Shown in pieces: positions 35,787-44,581 of a DNA stretch of 64,000 bases. Source of the stretch: Paenibacillus daejeonensis DSM 15491. GTDB lineage: Bacteria > Bacillota > Bacilli > Paenibacillales > Paenibacillaceae. Location: NCBI RefSeq assembly GCF_000378385.1, contig NZ_KB899677.1, forward strand, positions 1 to 64,000, read 5' to 3'. The notes below the pieces were generated by a model that saw only the letters and a program-made list of their open reading frames with translations, made no database searches and was not told where the DNA came from. The position numbers were made by a program, and so were the translations under genes. Positions within the stretch are counted from its first letter, which is position 1; every line of letters begins with the position of its first letter.

Positions 35787-37160
35787 TTAGCGCTCCTCAC
35801 CATTCGCATAAACCGAATTTCCCCGTACTTTCGCCCACTGTGCAATCCGCGACGGATCGCCTTCCCACAGCCGCTCCCGTCCCCACTGATTGGCCGCCGG
35901 CCGATCTTTGCACGTAATCCGGATGACCGGGAACAGCGACGTCGGCGATTCCACCGGCAGTCCATCGATGTATAGCACTTCCCCATCCTGGCGGAATGAC
36001 AGCTCCTGGCCTGTGGTCAGCAGCGTGACGGCTTCGACCGGTGTCACCAGATCGGCCAGCCTCAGCTGCGGACGGCCGTCCCAGAACCGGATGATCAGAT
36101 ACAAGTGGTTTTCTCTCGTCGTCTGCCAGCCCCGAGTGATGAATTCTGTGACCGATCCACCGTCCGTCCCGTAGACCGCCTCGCCGTGCACTTCGAGCCA
36201 CCGGCCAATCTGCATCGCCCGCTCCACGAATTCTGGCGGCAGCTGCCCGTCAGCCATCGGCCCCACATTGAGTAGCAGGTTGCCGCCGCCTCCTGTAGGA
36301 CCGCCGCCCTTCTGCACACAGTCGACGAGCATATCCAGCAGTACATCCGCAGGACGCCACCGCTCGCCGATTGAATGGCTCCAGAGGCGCCAGGTCGTCA
36401 CCTGGCACGACTCCCACAAGCGGCGGTCATCTGGCACGATGACATGCTCTGGCGTACCGAAGTCACCCAAGGTGTCCGAATCACCGGCACCAACGCCACC
36501 ATCTGCACGGAACCCGTCATGCTGCTCCGAATACCCGAGCCGGTTGTTGACCAGAATATGGGGCTGCAACCGCCGCATTTCTTCCAGCAATTCGACACTT
36601 CCGAGCTCATCGGCATTGCGGGGCCAGACCCCATCGAAGAAGAAGTGGTCAATACGGCCATAGTTTGTCAGCAGCTCTTTGACCTGATTATGCAGGTAAT
36701 TGCGCACCGATTCCCAGCCTTGCGGATCCTTCTGAGGCCCGTCAAAGTAAGCCGGCAGCCGCCAGTCAATCCAAGAGTAGTACAGGCCCACCCGCAGCCC
36801 TTCTGCGCGGAAAGCCTCGACGTACTCACGGACAAAATCCCGTCCCGCCGCTTGGCGGGCGCTGGAATAATCCGTATAGGCGCTGTCCCACATACAGAAG
36901 CCATCATGATGGCGGGTGGTGAAGCAGGCATATTTGAAGCCTGCGGCCTTGGCCGTCCGTGCCCACAGACGGGCATCGAAGTGCTCAGGATTCCAGTTAC
37001 AAGCCATCTCGGCATATTCCTGATGATCGAGATGCTCCCGGAACAGCACCTGCTCCCCTCGGCCGTAGACGGCATAAGGTCCCCAATGGATGAACAGGCC
37101 ATAGCGGCTGTCCGTGAACCATTGCCAGTAGTCAGGAATCTTCTGTTTCGTATCAGTCAT
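35787..37160 (-). CDS. alpha-L-fucosidase, GH29
   Basis: 457 residues. N-terminal (beta/alpha)8 barrel with the GH29 landmarks RYGLFIHWGPYAVYG, YACFTTRHHDGFCMWDS and VGLYYSWIDWR; the nucleophile Asp lies in FFFDGVWP. The C-terminal beta domain is short. No signal peptide, so the enzyme is cytoplasmic and its substrate must be imported, consistent with the ABC transporter genes immediately upstream in the operon. Start after AAGGGACTGGATACG. Substrate linkage (alpha-1,2/3/4/6 or to an aglycone) cannot be read from sequence. Confidence 0.92.
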   Translation of the reverse strand: MTDTKQKIPDYWQWFTDSRYGLFIHWGPYAVYGRGEQVLFREHLDHQEYAEMACNWNPEHFDARLWARTAKAAGFKYACFTTRHHDGFCMWDSAYTDYSSARQAAGRDFVREYVEAFRAEGLRVGLYYSWIDWRLPAYFDGPQKDPQGWESVRNYLHNQVKELLTNYGRIDHFFFDGVWPRNADELGSVELLEEMRRLQPHILVNNRLGYSEQHDGFRADGGVGAGDSDTLGDFGTPEHVIVPDDRRLWESCQVTTWRLWSHSIGERWRPADVLLDMLVDCVQKGGGPTGGGGNLLLNVGPMADGQLPPEFVERAMQIGRWLEVHGEAVYGTDGGSVTEFITRGWQTTRENHLYLIIRFWDGRPQLRLADLVTPVEAVTLLTTGQELSFRQDGEVLYIDGLPVESPTSLFPVIRITCKDRPAANQWGRERLWEGDPSRIAQWAKVRGNSVYANGEER

Positions 37161-37211
37161 CGTATCCAGTCCCTTCTTGAGTTAGATGTTACTTCGTGAT
37201 GGGCAGCGGAC

Positions 37212-38894
37212 CTAGGAAGTAGCATCCATATTGGCATCGTACGCTTCCTGATACACCTGCAGATAGCGCTCCAGATTCATATTGGCCAGGGTAGACAGGT
37301 AGTTGTCCCACTCGGCATCAATATTCGCATTGCCTGTAATGAAACGAGCATTCATCTCGCTCACGTAGTCATAAATCGTCTTCTGCAGGTCGGCGATTTC
37401 TTCGGTCTGCTCCGTCGTGAAGAAGAGCGGCGGCATGACCATGCTCGCATCGACCCGGTACGGTTCGTATTTATCCTTGGTTTCGTTGTAGAGCATTGTG
37501 CCCAGCGGATTGTCGGGATCGGCCGCTTCGCCCAGACGCAGCGAGTTCGGACGGTAGTTGGGCCCGGTCTGGGACCAATGCTTGTTCTGTGTAACACCGA
37601 AGCCGGAGTTGTCCTTGTACACCGCCTGCTCCCCATTCAGTCCGAGCACGCCATCCTCCGCATACTCCCAATCCACGCCCGGCTCGCCGAAGTTAAGACG
37701 CAACGTCATCTCACGCTCATACAAGGCGTCGGCCAGACGGAATGCCGCTTCCGGGTTAGATGCCGCCGACGTAATAACGAATTGGCCGCCAGCCACCTGA
37801 TACGGATCATACTGAGTCAGTTGTACACCATCCGGTCCTGCAAGGGGCGGCACAGCGACATATTCCAGCCAGCGACCACTGCTGCCGTTAAGCTGCGAGA
37901 CCGCGCTCATATTCGGGCCAGTGGCTGCGCCAAGAATCGGCGTGCCCGGGTTCTCACCCAACTGTACGAGCTGGTTGGCATCCTGAGTCAGCGCCTGCGG
38001 ATCCATTAGGCCGTCCGCATATAGACCATGCAGGTATTTCAGCCCTTCCTTCCAGCCGTCTTTGTTGTAGGGGACATCGACTTGCCCTTCCTCATTGATA
38101 TACACCCGGGTATACGGCGCATAGGTAAAAGAATTCATCAGGAAATTCTCAACGCTCGTCGTCAACGTAGAAGAGGCGTCGGCCATTGGCGCTCCGGAGA
38201 ATGGAATTTCATCTGCCTGTCCGTTCCCGTTGGGATCCTGGGTTTTGAAGGCCATCAGCACTTCCCGGAACTCTTCGGTTGTAGTTGGCATGTCCAGTCC
38301 CAGCTCATCCAGCCACGGCTCATAAATCCACATTTTCTGACGCATCGAGCAGTGATAGCACTCGTTCGGGGCAGGCAGCGCGTAGATGTTGCCATCAGTC
38401 GTCGTAATCGCCGCTTCGACGAGCGGGCTTTCTTCGAACATCTTTTTCGTATGGATGCCGTACTGCTCGATATAATCATTGAGCGGCAGGAAGACCCCTT
38501 GCTGACCATAGAGCACCTGCTGCTCCGGACTGACGTTCATGCTCATGATGACATCGGGCAGATCGCCGCCGGCGAGCGTCAGATTGAGCTTCTCCGCTAC
38601 CGAGCTGGCGGGCACGACCTCCCATTCAATATGCACATTCGTTAATTCCTCCAGATAGGCGGTGAATTCATTGGTGCGGAAGTCCTCGACCGCTGCATTG
38701 GCACTTGTCATCACACGGATCGTCGTCTTTTCTTCGGTAATCGGGAACTCGCCAGCTGCGCTGACCGTCTGGACACCCTCCCCTTGACCACTAGCAGCTT
38801 CATTGTCGTTATTGCCGTTGTTGCTGCAAGCCGCCAGCAGCCCCGCAGACATGGCCAGACAGAGCATCAAGGCCCATACAGATTTCTTCTTCAT
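37212..38894 (-). CDS. sugar-binding lipoprotein (LplA-like)
   Basis: 560-residue extracellular solute-binding protein of the large LplA class used for oligosaccharides and complex glycosides. Signal peptide and lipobox LLAAC (residues 18-23), Asn/Gly-rich tether, then DVIMSMNVSPEQQ and the typical YALPAPNE and LDELGLDMPTTTEEFREVL segments. It lacks a dedicated ATPase gene nearby, as is normal for this class, where MsmK-type ATPases are shared. ATG after GGGGGAGGAATTCAAG. Third gene of the operon. Confidence 0.92.
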   Translation of the reverse strand: MKKKSVWALMLCLAMSAGLLAACSNNGNNDNEAASGQGEGVQTVSAAGEFPITEEKTTIRVMTSANAAVEDFRTNEFTAYLEELTNVHIEWEVVPASSVAEKLNLTLAGGDLPDVIMSMNVSPEQQVLYGQQGVFLPLNDYIEQYGIHTKKMFEESPLVEAAITTTDGNIYALPAPNECYHCSMRQKMWIYEPWLDELGLDMPTTTEEFREVLMAFKTQDPNGNGQADEIPFSGAPMADASSTLTTSVENFLMNSFTYAPYTRVYINEEGQVDVPYNKDGWKEGLKYLHGLYADGLMDPQALTQDANQLVQLGENPGTPILGAATGPNMSAVSQLNGSSGRWLEYVAVPPLAGPDGVQLTQYDPYQVAGGQFVITSAASNPEAAFRLADALYEREMTLRLNFGEPGVDWEYAEDGVLGLNGEQAVYKDNSGFGVTQNKHWSQTGPNYRPNSLRLGEAADPDNPLGTMLYNETKDKYEPYRVDASMVMPPLFFTTEQTEEIADLQKTIYDYVSEMNARFITGNANIDAEWDNYLSTLANMNLERYLQVYQEAYDANMDATS

Positions 38895-38914
38895 CTTGAA
38901 TTCCTCCCCCGGAT

Positions 38915-39814
38915 TTATCCTTTTAATGAACCAATCATGACGCCTTTGACAAAGTACTTCTGGACAAACGGATAGAGTATGAGCAGCGGTACCGACGCCA
39001 CAACGATCAAGGAATACTTGAGCAGCACCCGCATGGCTTCCCGACGCGCCGCATCCTGCGGATCGCCGCCGAACATCGTGTTGTCCATATCATTACTGAT
39101 AAGGATATCCTTCAGTACCAGCTGAAGAGGATAGAGCGACTGATCCTTGAGATAGATCATGGCATTGAAGTACTGGTTCCAATTCGCCGCTGCATAGTAC
39201 AGGGTGATGACGGCAATGATCGGTCCGGACAACCGGATCACGATTTGCCAGACGAATTTGAAGTCACTGCAGCCATCAATTTGTGCGGCCTCCAGCATCT
39301 CATCCGGGATGGTCATCTGGAAGTACGTTCTGGCGATAATGACATTCCACACGGTGATGGCGCTCGGAATAATCATCGACCATACCGTATTGAGCATCCC
39401 CAGATCCTTGACGACAAGATAAGTCGGGATCAGTCCGCCAGTAAACATGGTAGTGAAGATAAACAAGATCATAAACAGATTGCGGCCAAAGAAGTCTTTG
39501 CGCGAGAGCGGGTAAGCCGCAGCGATCGTCAGTACAATATTGACCAGCGTGCCAAGGACCGTATAAATGAACGAGTTCTTGAGTCCTGTCCATACTTGAC
39601 TGTACTGGAAAACCGCGATATAACCCTCTAGCGTAGGGCGTACCGGCCAGAGCCATACCTCACCAGAGATCACAGCCGACGAATCGCTGAAGGAAGCACT
39701 CACGACATAAACGAGCGGGTATAGCACACTGAGAAACAACAGGGTTACGAGAACATAATTGACGATGGTGAATGTCCGGTCCTGCCAGGACTCGTTGCGA
39801 AAGCTGGTGTTCAT
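38915..39814 (-). CDS. sugar ABC permease (LplC/YtcP-like)
   Basis: 299 residues, about six membrane helices, binding-protein-dependent permease of the CUT1 class. EAA loop: EAAQIDGCSDFKFVWQIVIRL. C-terminus KYFVKGVMIGSLKG is typical of the LplC/YtcP subgroup. Begins 13 nt after its partner permease stops. Confidence 0.93.
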   Translation of the reverse strand: MNTSFRNESWQDRTFTIVNYVLVTLLFLSVLYPLVYVVSASFSDSSAVISGEVWLWPVRPTLEGYIAVFQYSQVWTGLKNSFIYTVLGTLVNIVLTIAAAYPLSRKDFFGRNLFMILFIFTTMFTGGLIPTYLVVKDLGMLNTVWSMIIPSAITVWNVIIARTYFQMTIPDEMLEAAQIDGCSDFKFVWQIVIRLSGPIIAVITLYYAAANWNQYFNAMIYLKDQSLYPLQLVLKDILISNDMDNTMFGGDPQDAARREAMRVLLKYSLIVVASVPLLILYPFVQKYFVKGVMIGSLKG

Positions 39815-39827
39815 CGCCTCTCCCCCT

Positions 39828-40802
39828 CTACCACAGGCTAGCCTGATTCGTTTTTTGTGCAGCCTTGTTCACGATCAAGAGCAGAATCAGGTTGATGATG
39901 GACTTGAATAGTCCGATCGCGGTGGAATATGAATAGTTGGCTACGGATGCGGACAAACCGACTTTATACACATACGTATCTATGACCTCCGAAGCGGTCA
40001 GATTGATCGGATTTTGAAGTAATAGCACTTTTTCGAAGCCTACATCAAGCATTTGTCCAGTGTTGAGAATAAGCAGGATGATGGCAATGGGCATGATGCC
40101 TGGCAGATCGATATGCCACATCCGCCTCAGCTTGCTGGCGCCGTCGACAACTGCAGCCTCGTGCTGAGCCGGATCGATACCGGCAAGTGCAGCGATGAAG
40201 ATGATGCAATTGAACCCGACATGCTGCCACACATCCGACCAGACATAGATGGACTTGAACATCGAAGCATCGCCGAGAAAGTTGATCGCCTGAAAACCAA
40301 ATGCCTGCAGCACCTTGTTAATGAGGCCGGTCCGTGGGTCCAGCAGCTCCTTCACAATACCGACCATAACGACGATGGAAATGAAGTGCGGCGCATAAGT
40401 AACCATCTGAATGCCCTTCTTGTAGAGTCCTTCCCGGAGGTAATTCAGCGAGAGCGCAAGCAGGATTGGAAACGGAAAGCCAGCCGCCAGATTATAAAAG
40501 CTCAGCAGCAGCGTGTTCTTGAGGATCCGCATAAAGTCATAGGAATTCACGAACCGGATAAAATGCTTCCAGCCCACCCAGTCACTTCCGGCAATGCCTT
40601 TGACGACACTGTAATCCTTGAAGGCAATCTGGGCGCCGTACATCGGGTAGTACTTGAAAATCACCAAGTAGAGAAATGGGAGCGCCATAAAGACATATAG
40701 TTGCCAGCTCCTCACCAGTTTATGGATCACGGGATGTCTTCTGGCCGGCTGCGCAATACTTCTCTCATCGGCAGGGACAGCCGTTTGATGGTTTGCCGGC
40801 AT
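39828..40802 (-). CDS. sugar ABC permease (LplB-like)
   Basis: 324 residues, partner CUT1 permease. The N-terminal tail is followed by a first helix in LYVFMALPFLYLVIFKYYP and the EAA loop EAAVVDGASKLRRMWHIDLPG; the subgroup block FKDYSVVKGIAGSDWVGWKHF is present. The start is ATG 40802: GAGGTGA lies 7 nt upstream, whereas the in-frame TTG at 40808 does not fit. First gene of the seven-gene operon. Confidence 0.93.
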   Translation of the reverse strand: MPANHQTAVPADERSIAQPARRHPVIHKLVRSWQLYVFMALPFLYLVIFKYYPMYGAQIAFKDYSVVKGIAGSDWVGWKHFIRFVNSYDFMRILKNTLLLSFYNLAAGFPFPILLALSLNYLREGLYKKGIQMVTYAPHFISIVVMVGIVKELLDPRTGLINKVLQAFGFQAINFLGDASMFKSIYVWSDVWQHVGFNCIIFIAALAGIDPAQHEAAVVDGASKLRRMWHIDLPGIMPIAIILLILNTGQMLDVGFEKVLLLQNPINLTASEVIDTYVYKVGLSASVANYSYSTAIGLFKSIINLILLLIVNKAAQKTNQASLW

Positions 40803-40904
40803 ACTCAAATCACCTCACCCTTTCTTCGCAAGCTGCTTGTCCGCCCCTCCTCTTCTCCAGGGTCGCTCCCGCTTCGCAAGACAGCGGCGGGAACGTCTGG
40901 TCAT

Positions 40905-40934
40905 AGCATAACGAGGCAGAGTGAGCAGCGTAAA
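40905..40934 (-). promoter_or_regulatory. probable promoter of the importer-fucosidase operon
   Basis: Minus strand: -35 TTTACG (40934-40929), 18-bp spacer, -10 TATGCT (40910-40905). Both boxes are below consensus, which suits an activated promoter. A hairpin without a T-run (GCTCCCGC/GCGGGAAC, about 40865-40894) follows in the leader. Confidence 0.5.
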
Positions 40935-40956
40935 TGGGAAGATGGATGAGGTGTTG

Positions 40957-41016
40957 GCAATTGTTAAGAATGAGGAATTAACCGCTGATTAATGCTGTGC
41001 AATTCTTAAGAATGAG
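40957..41016 (-). promoter_or_regulatory. paired 18-bp direct repeats, likely AraC activator site
   Basis: GCAATTGTTAAGAATGAG (40957-40974) and GCAATTCTTAAGAATGAG (40999-41016) differ at one base and are 42 bp apart, four turns of DNA. They lie 23 bp upstream of the proposed -35 box. AraC proteins typically bind direct repeats on one face of the helix, and the next gene upstream encodes a membrane-sensing AraC regulator. Confidence 0.72.
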
Positions 41017-41052
41017 TCCTCTCACCCCTTACGGGACAAGGGTTTGGACCCA

Positions 41053-43374
41053 TCAGAGTTGGTTGCCGGTCTCCAGGCTGCGGTATGCTGTAGCACTTAA
41101 TCCGGTCTCTCTCTTGAACGCCCGGCAGAAGGTATTGGAAGAATAATAGCCCGCTAACTCGGCAATCCGGTTAATCGGCTGTGATGTGCCCACGAGCAGT
41201 TCCTTGGCCCGTCGCATTCGCAGCTGTATCAGATAGTCCGAGAAATTCGTACCGGTCTGTTCTTTGAAGAATTGGGACAGATAGACCTTGGACATGCCCA
41301 GCTCATCGGCCAGCTTGTCGAGGTTGAGATCCGGCTCCTTGTACCTCTTGTTGAGCGATTCAACCATCATGTCCACCAATTCGTGATTACGGCTTTTCTT
41401 GCGTTGATCAAGCGTATGACACATCTGGGCAAATCGATCCGCCAATGCCTTATACAGCTCATGCGGATCTGTGGTACTCGTCAATTGTTGGAACAAAGTG
41501 CGAACGGCTTCGGGCTGTTCGGCTTGCAGCTGATCATGAACCTTGACGAGACAGCCTGCAACCTCGCACAGGAACAGCTGCTGCATGGACAGCGGCAGAT
41601 GCCGCCGGATGAAATTCTCTTCGCGGATCCCTTCGAGCAGTCTGGCTAGCTCGTCGCTTTCACCGGCCTTGGTATAGTTCATTAACCGCACTTCAATTTC
41701 ACCAGGGAAGTAGTAGCCGCTTGACTCATTGGGCAGTTCCTCAAACCAGATGATTTTGCGGCTGCTGTGCATTTCTGTATGGAACAGGGCTTGACGGGCC
41801 TCCTCATACGAGCTGGACATTTCCAAAAGAGAACGATACGTACCACCAAGAGCGACGACAATTCGCTCGGACAACACACCTTCCATCTGCTGATGCAGAT
41901 GCTCGATAAGCGAGGCGATACGCGATTGAAAATCATCGACGCTACCGCCCCGGTCTACAAGCAGCAGTGTTATCCGATCCTCGGCTATATCATGGACATA
42001 GCCTTCGTTCCCCAAGAGATCTCGGAGCGCCTCCTTGACGAGCACCCGCTCCAAATCCAGATGACGAAGCCGATTTTCTCCTGCTTCCTGGCAGCCGCCC
42101 CGCAAGCGAATGATGCCGATGGCATAACCCTTCCCATGCAGGTCAACTCGCTGATGGCTCAGCAGCGTATTAATCTGCTGCATCGTTACAAATTCGCCTT
42201 TGAGCAGCCGCTCAAAAAAGGTATCCCACACAAGAGGCGCCTGTTTTTCCATCTCTAATTCCAGCTGCCGGTTATTATCAATCAGCCCGGATACTGCTTG
42301 CTGGATAAAGCCATACACATCGCCGGGTCGCTGAGCCTGACCGCTGACCCGTTCATTCAGGGTTGTGACAATGCCGAGCAGCGGCCGGCTGTTGCGATAG
42401 GCGAGCCAACCTGCGAGCAGCAGGCCGATGAACAAAAACAGCCCAACCAGTGCAAAAGTAATTTTCTTAATATACAATACCTTCTCGAGCACCACATGGG
42501 GTGGTTGGGCGACCACATAGGACCATCCAGTATCAGGGGATGTCGTATAAGAAATCATCATGCCGTCCGTTCCTTCCGATGGCTTGAGAATCCCACGTCT
42601 GGCCGGCAGCTCAGCTATCCCCTCGGGCCCAGTCATATCCTGACCTATTGAGGAAATCACCCGCCCCTCTCTGTCTCTGATGGATGCCCACCCGCCCTGT
42701 GAGAGATCCACCCCCTGCAGCAAAGACAGCAGCTGGCTGTTATCCACCAGAATCGCGATCGCGCCATTCACCCGGTTAGGGTAGCCCATAGACTGCATAT
42801 ATGTCATCATCGTCCGGGGCTTATTCTGATAGGTCACCTGTCTCACGGGCTGAAATTCGCGATTATAATAACGGTCGAATAGCTCCTCTCTCCATGTCTC
42901 ATAGTCCGTACCGTCGTAACTGAGCAACTGATTATAAAATCTTGGCATCTCGTAGGTAGTCTTCGAGGAGAGGACAAGACCGCTGTTTTTGAAGAATAGG
43001 AAGTAGTCTACAATAAAATTGTTGGATACGTTGTAGGAATAGAGCCGCTGCTGTGTCTCTAACACGCGATACGTATTGGCACCCTCAAACGGTTTGTCGA
43101 TTCGTTGAAAGCCGCTGATCTGCGGATCATTCATAATCTGAAAAGCAATACTGTCAATCTCCGAAATCCGCCGGTCCAGAGTATCCCGAACCTGATCGAG
43201 CAGCTGCAGATTGGCTCCCGTCACTTCATTCTCAACAACCTCATAGGTCCGGTCATAGAGCAAATAGCCCAATAATAACGTAAGCAGCATAAAGAAACCG
43301 TAAGGGATGATGAATCGGATAAACCAGCGGTGCTGCCGCAGACTAAGTAGACGTTTGAATGGATGCCTTGTCAC
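41053..43374 (-). CDS. membrane-bound AraC regulator with extracellular sensor
   Basis: 773 residues. Helix 1 (about 20-40), extracellular dCache-like sensor (about 45-290), helix 2 (about 300-325), cytoplasmic linker (about 330-660) and two AraC helix-turn-helix motifs at the C-terminus (LDKLADELGMSKVYLSQFFK, INRIAELAGYYSSNTFCRAF). This is the YtdP/YesS class that senses an extracellular sugar and activates the adjacent LplABC-type importer. Start taken as GTG 43374 because GGGAGGGG lies 5 nt upstream; another GTG eight codons earlier lacks a site. Its likely target is the paired repeat upstream of the permease gene. A cre-like box lies upstream. Confidence 0.9.
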   Translation of the reverse strand: MTRHPFKRLLSLRQHRWFIRFIIPYGFFMLLTLLLGYLLYDRTYEVVENEVTGANLQLLDQVRDTLDRRISEIDSIAFQIMNDPQISGFQRIDKPFEGANTYRVLETQQRLYSYNVSNNFIVDYFLFFKNSGLVLSSKTTYEMPRFYNQLLSYDGTDYETWREELFDRYYNREFQPVRQVTYQNKPRTMMTYMQSMGYPNRVNGAIAILVDNSQLLSLLQGVDLSQGGWASIRDREGRVISSIGQDMTGPEGIAELPARRGILKPSEGTDGMMISYTTSPDTGWSYVVAQPPHVVLEKVLYIKKITFALVGLFLFIGLLLAGWLAYRNSRPLLGIVTTLNERVSGQAQRPGDVYGFIQQAVSGLIDNNRQLELEMEKQAPLVWDTFFERLLKGEFVTMQQINTLLSHQRVDLHGKGYAIGIIRLRGGCQEAGENRLRHLDLERVLVKEALRDLLGNEGYVHDIAEDRITLLLVDRGGSVDDFQSRIASLIEHLHQQMEGVLSERIVVALGGTYRSLLEMSSSYEEARQALFHTEMHSSRKIIWFEELPNESSGYYFPGEIEVRLMNYTKAGESDELARLLEGIREENFIRRHLPLSMQQLFLCEVAGCLVKVHDQLQAEQPEAVRTLFQQLTSTTDPHELYKALADRFAQMCHTLDQRKKSRNHELVDMMVESLNKRYKEPDLNLDKLADELGMSKVYLSQFFKEQTGTNFSDYLIQLRMRRAKELLVGTSQPINRIAELAGYYSSNTFCRAFKRETGLSATAYRSLETGNQL

Positions 43375-43516
43375 ACATTCCCCTCCCAAGTCACTCACTA
43401 GACATGTTATTTATATGTTAATTATAAGGAAATAATTTTATTTTATATGTTATAAATTATAACACCTAATAAGAATGAAGCGGTAAGAAAATGAACGATG
43501 TCGTATACATCCTACT

Positions 43517-43530
43517 AGAAAGCGCTAACA
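43517..43530 (-). promoter_or_regulatory. cre-like catabolite box before the AraC sensor gene
   Basis: AGAAAGCGCTAACA matches 13 of 14 positions of TGWAARCGYTWNCW; about 140 bp upstream of the AraC gene start. CcpA control is plausible for a sugar-uptake regulator. Confidence 0.55.
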
Positions 43531-43649
43531 AAATCGAGTATTGTTTCAATTTTATAATTTATTGCGCCTTTAAAAATGGTGAAAGCTTGTAACTAAACTT
43601 GATTTTTCATATTCGTTGGTTTATTTCCTGATTCTGACGGACGCCAAGG

Positions 43650-43912
43650 TGCCTTACAGCGGACAACCAGCGGGTCGCCGAGCAAATAGAGGAAGAAAGG
43701 TGCGCTACTGAGCGAGCGTGCTGGGAATGCGAGCAAATAAAGGAACAAAAGTGCGCTACAGCGGGCTGAGGTCGGTGATATGAGCAAATAAAGGAACAAA
43801 GGTGCGCTACATCGAGCTGAGGTCGGTGATATGAGCAAATAGAGGAACAAAAGTGCGCTACAGCGAGCTGAGGTCGGTGATATGAGCAAATAGAGGAACA
43901 AAGGTGTCTTAC
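43650..43912. repeat. 51-bp tandem repeat array
   Basis: The core AGCAAATAGAGGAACAAA recurs at 43681, 43732, 43783, 43834 and 43885, exactly 51 bp apart each time, within a unit that also carries GTGCGCTACA and GAGCTGAGGTCGGTGATATG. The three inner copies are nearly identical; the edge copies have diverged. Because 51 is a multiple of three, the minus strand stays open as a 17-residue repeat, but it lacks a ribosome site and codon bias. With the AT-rich AraC promoter it fills the 579-bp gap 43375-43953. Confidence 0.92.
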
Positions 43913-43953
43913 CGCCAAAACGTAAAGTTTTGCAGGTGCTCTCTATGCTTTCA

Positions 43954-44556
43954 CTACCGCGACTTATACCGGCTGGTCGCATCCCAAAACCGCCAAGGGT
44001 ACTCCCGCGCTTCGCCACTGCCCTCGATGCCGATGCGTGGTCCGCTGGTGATATCGCTGAGCTCCCGGCCCTCGGCGATATAGAGCGGAGGGAGGAACAA
44101 CGGACTGCCATAGTCAGCCGGCGTAATGCCCAACGCCTTGGTCAGCTTGCCCGGACCGCTTGTCAGTTGTTCCGGTTTAGCCACTGGCCGTCTAGCGTGC
44201 ATCAGATCTAGGCCAATTGAAGGCTCAACGGCCCGAATCAGCACCGCCTCGGGGTGCTCCTCCTGACCGCTGACGACATTGACGAGGCAATGGGTATGCA
44301 TGACATACGTATAGGCATAGCCAGGAGGACCGAACATGACCTCCGTGCGGGCCGTGCGGCGGTTATTGAAACTGTGGGCAGCACGGTCGCCTGGTCCGAT
44401 GTAGGCTTCAGTCTCCACGATCCAACCAGCAGTGATGCCCTCTTCCGTCTCCTTCACCAATTGCTTGCCAATTAACGATTGCGCCAGCATGAGTGTCGGT
44501 TGGTCAAACCACGCCTGTGGCAGCGGCTGCGGTTTTGTCATCTGCGTATCCATCAT
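43954..44556 (-). CDS. 3-methyladenine DNA glycosylase (AAG/MPG family)
   Basis: 200 residues. Excises alkylated purines from DNA. Family blocks: AQSLIGKQLVKE, IVETEAYIGPGDRAAHSFNNRR (catalytic Glu in TEAY; the segment is split here), FGPPGYAYTYVMHTHCLVNVVS, VLIRAVEPSIG and SGPGKLTKALGI. The frame is open 53 codons further upstream but overlaps the response-regulator gene; ATG 44556 with AAGGAGG 9 nt away is the start (a second ATG follows at once). It begins 25 nt after the response-regulator stop, so it may be transcribed with a nutrient-sensing system, an unusual partner for a repair gene. Confidence 0.92.
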   Translation of the reverse strand: MMDTQMTKPQPLPQAWFDQPTLMLAQSLIGKQLVKETEEGITAGWIVETEAYIGPGDRAAHSFNNRRTARTEVMFGPPGYAYTYVMHTHCLVNVVSGQEEHPEAVLIRAVEPSIGLDLMHARRPVAKPEQLTSGPGKLTKALGITPADYGSPLFLPPLYIAEGRELSDITSGPRIGIEGSGEAREYPWRFWDATSRYKSR

Positions 44557-44581
44557 TCCGCTATCCCTCCTTGCCCATGGC

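Noticed and set aside
43650-43912. Possible CRISPR array
   Set aside because: The 51-bp units are contiguous with no unique spacers and no cas genes are nearby.
43593-44111. 172-codon minus-strand frame with 17-residue repeats (FLYLLISPTSARCSA)
   Set aside because: It is the translation of the 51-bp DNA repeat plus the antisense/other-frame part of the glycosylase gene; no ribosome site.
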